A stretch of 64,000 nt of DNA from Dryas octopetala (taxonomy: Eukaryota > Streptophyta > Magnoliopsida > Rosales > Rosaceae), in assembly GCA_963921425.1 (NCBI GenBank), contig OY992833.1, positions 14,673,738-14,737,737 on the forward strand, in the 5' to 3' direction. Position numbers and translations under genes: made by a program. The notes below the pieces were generated by a model. It worked only from the letters and a program-made list of their open reading frames with translations, did no database searches and was not told the DNA's origin. Of the stretch, positions 15,849 to 25,229 are shown piece by piece. Numbering within the stretch: position 1 is the first letter of the stretch; each line of letters begins with the position of its first letter.

Positions 15849-17218
15849 TTCTCTCTCACTGTGAGTATACAGCCAAAGTGCCAAACACAACAGTGATTTC
15901 ACCTCGAAGTCTCGGACTGTGGCTGATTGTTGAGTTTTTTTTTTGTGTTAATGTGTTAATGTGTTATTAACTTATTACAATTTACAATAAAGTTTGGCTG
16001 ATTGATCTTGGGTTGATTACTTGATTTATATAAGATAAATTATATTGATCTTGGGTTGATTTATATAGATTTGGAATTAATTGTATGATTTTGGGTTGAT
16101 TTTGATTTGTATAATTTGTATGATGTTGGGTTAATTTTGAATCTTTAATTGTATAATTTTGGAATTGATTGTATAATTTTAGGTTGATTTTGATTTGTAT
16201 AATTTGTGTAATTTGTATGATATATAAATATTGATATGGAAGTTGAAAGTGATGATATGATATAAAATTTGAATTGGTATGATTTGTTAATAATTAATAT
16301 GAAATTTGTATGATTTGTTAATACTTAATAGTATCTAATATGTATCATGTATGAAATTGCCGAATTGGTAATTTAGAATTAGTGAAATTAATATGGAGTT
16401 GGTAATAAATTAATAATTAATATGAAATTAGTAATATGGAAATGAAATTACAAATTAGTAATATGGAATTGCCAATTGGTAATATGAATATGATATGAAG
16501 TGACAATTACAATTATGGGCAAAACCCTCCAATATTCTACCTACCACATCTGCCTTACTTGGTTGAGTCTGATAGTAACTCATTGGCACAACAAGAGACA
16601 AATTCTTCAAATGAGTATGCTTATGGGCAAATTCAACCACAACATATTCCTGATCCATATGGTTGGCATGTTGGCAATTACATGCAAAATTATGCTGGAG
16701 AAGTATCTTGGGATGATTATTCTTCGCATTACATCTACTCTGGACACGATGATACTGAAGACAGCGGAAATTTTGAACCTCCTTGTTGATGCTGAAAAAT
16801 GGTAAAGCAGTCAACGTCGAGTCGAACCACGTGGGCCCGTTGACCCACCACTGAGTGGATGACACGTCGAAGTGGGGTAGGAACGGGTAGCTGGGTCCGA
16901 CTAGTGAGTAATGAGAGAGAATGATATCCAATGCACCCTGCGCAAGTACACAAAAGTGAGCGAGAAGGGCACCGGTGTGGTACCGGCCGAAGCTCCTCCG
17001 ACGCTCAAGTCAGTGTTCAGAGAATCTGTGAGCAGAGTGAGTGAATAATATAATATTGATTGAGTCGTCCTTTTGTGACAAGAAGGTACCTCTTTTATAG
17101 TACCTTTGGAAGAGTGTCAACCAATCCGGTGATGACACGTGTCCCTTGTGATGACTTGCACTGTAGGAGCGCCACGTGTCACCGGTCTCGAGGATCCGAG
17201 TGAGTTGACACGGGTCGG

Positions 17219-17330
17219 GGCTTAGGAGGCCGGAGCCTATGGGGCCGGAGACTAGGAGGCCGGAGCCTAGGGGGCCGGAGCCTATGAGGCCGGAGCCTAG
17301 GAGGCCGGAGCCTAAGAGGTCAGGGGCTAG
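17219..17330. repeat. 15-bp minisatellite inside the palindrome arm
   Basis: Units of the form aggccggagcctagg are repeated about seven times here. Their mirror image (cctcctaggctccgg type units) lies at about 17878-17985 in the other arm, so both arms carry the same minisatellite. Confidence 0.8.
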
Positions 17331-18094
17331 GAGCCCAGGAAGGGTCGAAGCCCAGGAACTTTAGGAGGGGCTTATCCTTTGTGCCCAGGCCCAAATGACA
17401 TGACGTTAAGCCTTATGTGACTGGTCATTATGCGCAGATGATTAGTTATATGAACAGAAGTCCCCCAAGTTTCCGAGCAAAAGATACTTCTTGGTTGGGA
17501 ACTTTGTACACAAAGAAGTCCGAGCAGAACGACAAGTGTCCACATACTTGTTCCTGCTTAAGATACTGTCCAGAAGTCCCCCAAGTTCCTTAGCAAGAAA
17601 AGCTGTCCGGTCCGGTGGAGGAACTTGGGGGACTTCTGGACAGTATCTTAAGCAGGAACAAGTATGTGGACACTTGTCGTTCTGCTCGGACTTCTTTGTG
17701 TACAAAGTTCCCAACCAAGAAGTATCTTTTGCTCGGAAACTTGGGGGACTTCTGTTCATATGACTAATCATCTGCGCATAACGACAAGTCACATAAGGCT
17801 TAACGTCATGTCGTTTGGGCCTGGGCACAAAGGATAAGCCCCTCCTAAAGTTCCTGGGCTTCGACCCTTCCTGAGCTCCTAGCCCCTGACCTCTTAGGCT
17901 CCGGCCTCATAGGCTCCGGCCCCCTAGGCTCCGGCCTCCTAGTCTCCGGCCCCATAGGCTCCGGCCTCCTAAGCCCCGACCCGTGTCAACTCACTCGGAT
18001 CCTCGAGACCGGTGACACGTGGCGCTCCTACAGTGCAAGTCATCACAATGGACACGTGTCATCACCAGATTGGTTGACACTCTTCCAAAGATAC

Positions 18095-18102
18095 TATAAA
18101 AG
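18095..18102 (+). promoter_or_regulatory. TATA-like box in the LTR-like arm
   Basis: TATAAAAG lies about 310 bases before the right end of the plus-oriented arm, a usual position for the U3 promoter of an LTR. The inverted copy at 17092-17099 would drive transcription the other way. Activity is inferred only. Confidence 0.4.
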
Positions 18103-18973
18103 AGGTACCTTCTTGTCACAAAAGAACAATTCAATCAATATTATACTATTCACTCACTCTGCTCTCAGATCTTTCTGAACACTGACTTGAGCGTCGGAGG
18201 AGCTTTGGCCGGTACCACACCGGTGCCCTTCCCGCTCACTTTTGTGTACTTGCGCAGGGTGCTTTGGATATCATTCTCTCTCATTACTCACTAGTCGGAC
18301 CCAGCTACCCGTTCCTGCCCCACTTCGACGTGTCGTCCACTCAGTGGTGGGTCAACGGGCCTACGTGATTCGGCTCGACGTTGACTGCTTTACCATTTTT
18401 GAGCATCAACACTCCTAGAAACTTTATATGGTATTGATTACTTTTGTAATTCACGTGACAATATTGTAGTAAAAATAAAATTGAGGTATTATTGAAGTAA
18501 TTATTAATTAGTGAAGCATTTTTTTAACAGTATTTGCCTCCAGCGTGCATTATATTCATCATATATCACATGAAATATACCATATAATTTAGTTTTTTCA
18601 ATATTTTTTATCAATGTAGTAGATAATATGTTAAATAAACATATAGTAAAGTTTCATTCAAAATTTTCGTATTTTAATAGTAATTTCCGTCGTTTTCGTC
18701 GAATTTTTGTCGAAATTTTAAAATCTTCAAAATTTCCGTCGAAATTTTCATGGCAATTTCCTCGAAACCCAAAATTTTATTCCTTAGTGCAACGTGAAGA
18801 ATGGAGACAACTAGAAAGTACTGAGACATTCAACGACAAGGAGTCTTCTACATTGGAAAGAGCAAGCTCTGAATTACAATATAATGAAGTTCTGATAATT
18901 GAAATTTTCAAACAAAACAAATATATATGCGTTATGAAGGAACTTAAGTTAAAACGCCGCCGTTTGCCTCAAA

Positions 18974-21209
18974 ATGCTGTCTCTCTCTCCTCTCCAATCT
19001 CTCAGACCCTCTCTCCCTCCTCTGTCTTCACTCGGCAACCCCCAAAGCCTGAGCTGTTTCTCAAATTCATTACCAATACCAACCTCAACAACTCGCTGCT
19101 GTCTCCGCCACAAGTCCCTGAAAATCCAATCCCTCGACGCCGCCCGAGTCTACCACTACGAGTCCCACTCTCTGAAGATCGCCATCGTCGGCTTCGGCAA
19201 CTTCGGCCAATTCCTCGCCAAGACCCTCGTCAGCCAAGGCCACACCATCCTCGCCCACTCCCGATCTGACCACTCCAAAACGGCGCAGAATCTCGGCGTT
19301 TCATTCTTCTCCGACCCCCACGACCTCTGCGAGCAACACCCACAACTCATTCTGCTCTGCACCTCCATAATCTCCACCGAACCCGTCCTCAAATCGCTGC
19401 CTCTCCAGCGCCTCCGCCGCAACACCTTGTTCGTCGACGTGCTCTCCGTCAAGGAGTTCTCCAAGGCATTGTTGCTCAAGTCGTTGCCGGACTATTTCGA
19501 TGTCGTTTGCACCCACCCCATGTTCGGACCCGAGAGCGCCAAGCATGGCTGGAATGGGCTTTTCTTCGTGTACGAAAAGGTCCGAATTGGGTCCGAGGGA
19601 TCGAGGGTTTCGCGGTGCGAAAAGTTCTTGAACATTTTTGAGAAGGAAGGGTGTAGAATGGTGGAGATGAGCTGCGCCGAGCACGATAAGTACGCCGCGG
19701 GTTCACAGTTTATTACCCACACAGTTGGGAGAGTGTTGGAGATGTTGAAATTGGAGTCGACGCCCATAAACACCAAAGGGTATGAGACACTGTTGGATTT
19801 GGTGGAGAACACAGCTGGGGATAGCTTTGATTTATATTACGGGTTGTTTATGTATAATAAGAATGCGTTGGAGATGTTGGAGAGGTTGGACTTGGCTTTT
19901 GAGGATTTGAAGAAACAGCTTTTTGGGCATTTGCATGATGTTGTGAGAAAGCAACTGTTTGGCAATGCCGAAAAGGTGAGAACTTTGCAGGAGGATTACT
20001 CTAACCAGGCTCAGAATGGAGCTGCATTGGTATCTTCTTCAAAAGATATGAGGTAAACTTTCAGTGCATTGAATTTTTTTCTTTTCTATTTTTCTTGAAG
20101 AAATGAATTTGTTGGTTTTCGTAGTTTGATGGACATTTTATCTTTTGCTTGCCTGTTTGATATACACATTGTGAAATTTGTTGGGTATTCACTGCGTGTT
20201 AGTGATTTGTTAACAAATAGCTTTAATGGAAACCTTCAGGTTGAATATTGCTCAGCCACGTGACCACAAAACACAGATTTTGGATCGCTTTGATAACAAC
20301 TCAAGGCTCAAGATTGCAATTGTTGGTTTTGGCAACTTCGGTCAGTTCCTTGCTAAAACCATAGTACGCCAAGGCCATAAAGTCCTGGCATATTCTCGAT
20401 CAGACTACTCTGATGTGGCTCAAAAATTAGGGATTTCTTACTTCTCAGATGCAGATGATCTCTGCGAAGAGCATCCAGAAGTGATTCTTCTTTGTACATC
20501 CATTCTTTCAACTGAGAAAGTTCTGAGGTCACTGCCCGTTCAGAGGTTGAAGAGAAACACTTTATTTGTTGATGTTCTATCAGTAAAAGAATTTCCCAGA
20601 AATCTGTTTCTTCAGGATTTGCCGCTGGATTTTGATATTCTCTGTACACATCCTATGTTTGGACCAGAGAGTGGTAAAAATGGATGGAACGGTCTTTCTT
20701 TTGTTTATGATAAGGTCAGGGTTGGAAGTGATGAATCAAGAGTATCACGGTGTGACCAATTTCTTAATATCTTTGCCCGAGAAGGGTGCCGAATGGTGGA
20801 AATGTCTTGTGCAGAACATGATAGGCATGCAGCAGGGTCACAATTCATTACACACACTATGGGAAGGGTTTTGGAGAAGTTAGGTTTGGAATCGACACCA
20901 ATCAACACAAAGGGTTACAAGACTTTGTTGAATTTAGTGGAGAATACAGCAGGAGATAGCTTTGATCTTTACTATGGCTTGTTCATGTACAATATAAATG
21001 CAATGGAGCAGCTAAAGAGGTTGGACCTCGCTTTCGAATCATTAAAGAAGCAGCTTTTTGGGCGTTTGCATGGTGTGCTTCGGAAGCAACTTTTTGAGAA
21101 TGCAGATAAGTCCGAAGATGTGCAGGAAAAACCCTTGTTGCCAAAACCATCCCATAATGATTCTGCACTGACACCTTCTTTGGAGGCCCTTAACATTCAG
21201 AAGAACTAA
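18974..21209 (+). CDS. TyrAAT1: Two-domain arogenate dehydrogenase (tyrosine biosynthesis, plastid)
   Basis: Oxidatively decarboxylates arogenate to tyrosine with NADP, the last step of plant tyrosine synthesis. Exon 1 is 18974-20052 and exon 2 is 20240-21209, joined by a 187-nt GT-AG intron (20053-20239) to give about 682 residues. Residues 1-60 are Ser/Pro/Arg-rich, like a plastid transit peptide. Each half carries a Rossmann loop GFGNFG (near 73-78 and 389-394), the motif CTHPMFGPES, and a GSQFITHT block. Tandem fused dehydrogenase domains are known from Arabidopsis TyrAAT1 (about 640 residues), which this matches in plan. The intron begins with GTAA right after AG, so intron retention gives an immediate stop and a one-domain 360-residue protein. 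The second half has its own ATG (20226), but it lies inside the intron. The first half is much richer in GC than the second. Confidence 0.9.
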
Positions 21210-22144
21210 ATCATCTTCCTACCTTATCGATAAGTAAAATTTATCCACATGATTAATATTTTGTTCTTCAAAGTTATGAATTTGGAGTAAATTTCTGTTC
21301 TGTTTGTTTACTGGAAATTAGCAAAATCCAAAATTCCGGACCTGTCTGTCTGTTTATCTATTTTGTTTGAATGGTTCCACTTGGGGCTTTGTGGTGGTGT
21401 TGTAACTTGATCACGTACTGCATCCAATGGGAATCAGTGAAGACATTGTTTCTGGTCTGGGATCGAGCTGCTGGAGGTTGGTTCCGTAGTTGCTGCAAGT
21501 CTATACTCCTTGTAGCTGCTTTAGCGCTCCCTTAGTGAGCTTGTTGATGATACTGATTGAGTTAAAGATATGAAATCTTTTTGGGGTTGGCTCTTGTACA
21601 ACAATGGATTTGTGAAAGTTATCAAAGTTGAGTGCACTACAGTCTGCATGGACAACATTAAGCTCAAAGAGAGTGTGGGTCGATGCATTTTGGGAAGACG
21701 TGATGGCATATGATGCTAGGGATGATATACCCCTTGATTGTTGGGATGAGTTTAAATCTTTGGACGTTTTTTGCTGTCCCTCCATCTATGGTGTTGACTT
21801 GTTAAAGATGTATCGTTTGTTAGGAGTAGTAAACATGGAGCTCCATTTTGGGTCAACAGGAGCTCCCGAGTATGTATTCTTTCCCTGTCTTGTGAACATC
21901 AACACAAAAAAGAATGTTTTGCCAATTATCTATTAGATTTTGAAATATGATCTCTTGCTTTTTATGCTTAGTACATGTCTGGGGGTGCTTGACTAAAGAA
22001 CAATGAGCAGAATTAAAGATGTCTAAATTGATACAAAAAGTTCTGCTAACGAATTATGCAACAATCCAAATGATACATCTTCAAGTTGATCATTTTTTTG
22101 TGTTCAAAGTACAAACCAAACCATAAAGGCTATAAATATCAAGT
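21210..22144. other. 3' UTR and intergenic spacer
   Basis: Between the convergent ends of the arogenate dehydrogenase and dioxygenase A genes. The first several hundred bases probably include the dehydrogenase 3' UTR; no gene is supported. Confidence 0.5.
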
Positions 22145-23533
22145 TTATAATTTTGCTGCTTCAATTGGTCTCCTCCCCTGCTGGAAGTACTCGAAATAGC
22201 TGCCACCATAATTTGTCACCGTTTTGTACAATCTTGGCCTTGACTCATTGACCAGGCTTTCAAAGGGTCCAATCTCTTTATCTGATTCAGGGATGCAGAA
22301 CGTAGCCAAAGAAATCCTCTCCCTTTCTGGATTAGTCACTACCTTGTGTACTGGGCTCTTGAATATTCCATTAGTCAATATCTGTGTTGCATCACAGAGA
22401 ACAGGTTTTGTAAGCCAACTGTTGCTTGTTAAAATCTTGTAACATGCACAATAGGCCATTAAAATTAAGCAAACTTGGTAACCAAATATTGAATGTTATA
22501 TGTGAGAAAATAGAGCAACATAGTGCTGATTACCTCCGTTTGATCACCAACATTAATGAGAAGCGCCTCAGGAACAATGGGAGCTCTAACCCACTGATCA
22601 TCTTTAAGAAACTGAAGGCCTTCCACTTCTTTATCTTGCAAGAGAATGGTGATTATCGATCCATCTGCATGTGGTTTGAGACCGAGGACAAGATCTGGCC
22701 TTGGACATGGAGGATAAAAGTTAAATCTTGTCTGCATCTTTCCTTGTTCTCCATACTTGTCCAAAAAGCAATTATCCTCCAAATTCAATGACCTTGCCAT
22801 GGCCTTAAGGATAGTTTTGGTTATCACTTGCAACTCCATGGTATATTGGTTTAAAGTTCCTCTGCAACATGAATGAACCCTTCAATTAATGGAAAGTAAT
22901 TCTAAATTTAGATAGATTATGGTTTACTATATATATAGCAAAGATAAGTTACCTAAAAGATTTGGGATTTTCTGGCCAAAATTTGAGCTTACGATGGTCT
23001 TCTGGATGTATGGTAAGGTATAGTCGGTCAGACCAAGAAAGTGTTTGTTGCTCTGAAAAAATGATGTCATTCCCATACCCTTCAATATCGTTGACTTGCC
23101 TCAAGTATTTCTGCTTCTCTTCCACTGGAAGTGCAAAAAATTGCTTTGTAATCTCACGGACTTTGTCTAGGAATTCAGATGTCATGCCATGGTTTATCAC
23201 CTGGAACACCAAAAGCAGCCTCAGACATGCCAAAATATATATATGCATAAATCTAAATGTACAAGTTCTTTGAAATCAGACCTGAAAGCAACCCCATGTG
23301 CTAAGAGCTGATCTAAATTTGTAAAGTTCTTCTCCAATCATTGAGGAAGGTGTGAGGAGACCAAGATCAATGACTGGAACATCCATCAACTGAACAGAAG
23401 AAGCACTTGGGGGCCAAACATATCCATCTTTTTGAATATATCTGTCTAGCACTTTTTCCCCTTCGGTGACAATTTCTTGGACAGTTTTGGATCCTATTAA
23501 CTCCATCTTAGCAGGGGTGGAGAATTCAGCCAT
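22145..23533 (-). CDS. 2-oxoglutarate/Fe(II)-dependent dioxygenase A (SRG1 / codeine O-demethylase-like)
   Basis: A soluble plant dioxygenase of the DOXC class; such enzymes hydroxylate or demethylate specialised metabolites or hormones using 2-oxoglutarate and O2. Four exons on the minus strand (23533-23282, 23200-22953, 22861-22534, 22381-22145) give 354 residues, normal for the family. The N-terminal DIOX_N domain has VPVIDLGLL and the end WGCFQVINHG. The catalytic domain has NFYPPCP, the iron ligands His231, Asp233 (HAD) and His288, and the 2-oxoglutarate-binding Arg298-x-Ser300. All key residues are present, so it should be active. It has a tandem paralogue at 25230-27938 with the same exon plan. 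The substrate cannot be told from sequence; SRG1-like is a similarity label only. Confidence 0.88.
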
Positions 23534-24070
23534 GTCTTTTCTTTGTGGCCAAGTGGATTTATCACTATTCAGGTAGGTTGAGTTGCTGTAGATACTATGT
23601 ACCCCAAATGGTTTTTGTAATTTTTTTTGGTGAGGGGTTTTTGTAATTTTAGCTGCAAGTGATCTTTGCTCAGTGCTAAACTACAAGGAAAGCACATAAT
23701 GGAAGGAAATTTAACTTTTCCTACAATTCCGAGGAAGAGGGGTAAATCCCAAGCCAAAAGAAAAAAAAATCTATACTATTTAAATATGTTTTCATGGTGT
23801 GTGTCCAATGTATGCATATATTTCTTTTTGCTAATAGTCAATGTATGCATAATATTAAACTAAGCACACTGTCTTTTTAATATGATTCCAAAAAGATCAA
23901 GATTTGTCTTTTTAATATGATTCCAAAAAAGTGAGATCATCACCTGGGTTTTTGAGTAACGCGGAAGCCACGCTTGAACCCACCACACAGGTAATGAGAC
24001 ACTGAAATCAGGATTTTGACGTCTAAAGACTCATTCACAACTACAGTCCAAATTGCCTAGTAATTACTTA
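23534..24070. other. Upstream region of dioxygenase A
   Basis: The first ~220 bases match the upstream region of dioxygenase B (27939-28140; e.g. gaaggaaatttracttttc), so the duplicated block included promoter sequence. The rest is AT-rich and has no supported gene. Confidence 0.6.
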
Positions 24071-24482
24071 TAAGCCTTTATTACACTTTACCAACCTGAA
24101 TTTTAAATTCAATCTTATTTTAAAACTTAAAAAAAAAAATTATGTCAATTTACCACATGAATTAAAAATTTATTATAATGTACCACCTCTGACTCATTTT
24201 ATCTAAACTTTTGTTAAAAATAAGGGTGTTTTGATCTTTTTAAATCAATTTTTTATTATATCAAAACATGTAAAATATAAAAAAACTATTTTTTTTTAAC
24301 AATATGAACTTGAAAATACCAAAATACTATTATTTTTAACAAAAGTTTAGACAAATTAGCCAGAGGTGATACATAGCAACACATTTTTAATTCAGGTGAT
24401 AAATTGACACAATTTTTTTTTTTAAGCATTAAAGTGAGATTGAACCCAAAATTCAGGTCGGTAAAATATAAAAAAGCCCTTA
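24071..24482. mobile_element. Inverted-repeat MITE, about 410 bp
   Basis: The left end (taagcctttattacacttta, then ccaacctgaattt) is mirrored at the right end (aaattcaggtcggtaaaata, then gccctta), with long inverted similarity inward. Candidate target duplications are unclear (TTA is present on both sides). It lies between dioxygenase A and the dioxygenase fragment. Confidence 0.65.
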
Positions 24483-24684
24483 ACTAATAAAACAAACTTT
24501 TCAAGTAATGAGATCTTGTCACAGAACAACTAAAGCTCCTACCAAATCCTCATCATTTATTAAGCTTTAAGAACACAATCATATATATTTGATTGGTGTA
24601 GCTTGGGATTATCAATTTATCATATACCCATTTTTCACAGGTAGGGGGGCAACATGGGTGGGTTTGTTCTTCCTGCCCATTGAA

Positions 24685-24855
24685 GACCAGTCACCACCAC
24701 AATTCATTGTGAAAGAAACTAGTTTTGGTTCTGTGGAGGCTTCTCCTCCATTAGTTCAGATTCCCATAATTGATATCAGTCTGATCCTCTCCTCAGAAGA
24801 TGAACTAGAGATACTAAGAGCAGCTCTCAGCTCATGGGGTTGCTTCCAGTTACCT
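24685..24855 (+). pseudogene. Dioxygenase exon-1 fragment, plus strand
   Basis: The translation contains VQIPIIDISLILSS and ends in RAALSSWGCFQ, the N-terminal domain of the same dioxygenase family and the normal end of exon 1. A GT splice donor should follow the final CAG, but the sequence reads cagtta, so normal splicing is lost. No exon 2 follows. It runs opposite to the two intact neighbours and, together with the exon-3 fragment at 29283-29515, may be what is left of a third, plus-strand copy. Confidence 0.7.
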
Positions 24856-24929
24856 CATCATCATCTTTTTAATTTGTTCTTGATCGATGACGTGGTTTTC
24901 ATTTGAAGATTATGTCTAAAATTTGGATT

Positions 24930-25010
24930 TGATTGTAATAAAATCTAAACTACGAAGACTTGATTGAAATAATTGAAACGACCAGGACGAAATTGTAACA
25001 AATGTAATTT
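24930..25010. repeat. End fragment of a MITE family related to 49399-49784
   Basis: The phrases aaactacgaagacttgattg and aggacgaaattg match the right half of the element at 49399-49784 (aaactacgaggactttattg, gaggacgaaattg). Only one end is present here. Confidence 0.45.
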
Positions 25011-25229
25011 TCTCTTGAATCATGCTTCATACTGATTACTGACCACTCAAATCTTGAGTTGTTCCCAATTACTTAGAAAAAGAGATTAATGTACATAAAC
25101 AAGCAAATATGCGCACTTGAAAAACTTCAACAGTTCAGCTTCTATGAGGATATATTAAAGAGAGAAAATTTGTATGATATAGAAATAACACACCTAAATC
25201 CTTCTTTCTTCTCTCCATAAATATCAAGT

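Larger units (their letters stand above)
16784..18411. mobile_element. Palindromic LTR-derived element: two opposed ~800-bp arms
   Basis: The left arm (16784-17590) and right arm (17619-18411) are near-identical inverted copies around a 28-base centre. The outer ends are TGTTGATGCT and AGCATCAACA, and a perfect 5-bp duplication CTCCT flanks them (16779-16783, 18412-18416). TG...CA ends plus a 5-bp duplication are typical of LTR-retrotransposon integration, not of MULE foldbacks (9-11 bp). In plus orientation the right arm has a TATA-like TATAAAAG at 18095-18102, mirrored in the left arm at 17092-17099, as expected of an LTR promoter. No gag or pol is present. Confidence 0.8.
16500..18437 (+). 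pseudogene. C-terminal fragment of a transposon-type protein, split by the palindrome
   Basis: A frame ending in DDTEDSGNFEPP runs up to the palindrome insertion at 16784. The insertion site duplicates CTCCT, and reading resumes in frame after the second copy as RNFIWY then TGA (18435-18437). So the original protein ended about seven residues after the insertion point. The tail is rich in Tyr, Asn and Gln. I suspect a hAT-type transposase C-terminus from its place in the element, but no catalytic domain remains here to prove it. Confidence 0.5.
15344..18786. mobile_element. hAT-like element shell with a nested insertion
   Basis: The left end (aagggtttaaatttcgaagt) and the inverted right end (aaggaataaaattttgggtt) are related and both run into repeated aaatttcg/ccgaaaattt motifs. 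The flanks share gtgcaa (15338-15343 and 18787-18792). Inside are a GC-richer leader-like region, AT-rich intron-like repeats (16000-16450) and a C-terminal protein fragment (16500-16783). Without the nested 1.63-kb palindrome the element would be about 1.8 kb. Superfamily is inferred from the layout only. Confidence 0.5.

Noticed and set aside
15673-15902. Ser/Leu-rich and complementary Arg/Glu-rich frames
   Set aside because: Both come from CT-rich and 18-bp tandem repeat sequence inside a transposon leader.
17442-17828. Frames across the centre of the palindrome
   Set aside because: They are products of the inverted repeat itself; each mirrors the other and has no protein domain.
18628-19269. 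213-residue frame overlapping the arogenate dehydrogenase start
   Set aside because: Out of frame with the real gene, begins in the transposon end and becomes Arg/Pro-rich shadow sequence.
19085-19812. Several minus-strand frames opposite arogenate dehydrogenase
   Set aside because: Shadows of the GC-rich coding exon.
20226-21209. Second arogenate dehydrogenase domain as an independent gene
   Set aside because: Its ATG lies in a good GT-AG intron and the spliced frame runs straight into it from domain 1, as in known two-domain enzymes. Kept only as a possible alternative product.
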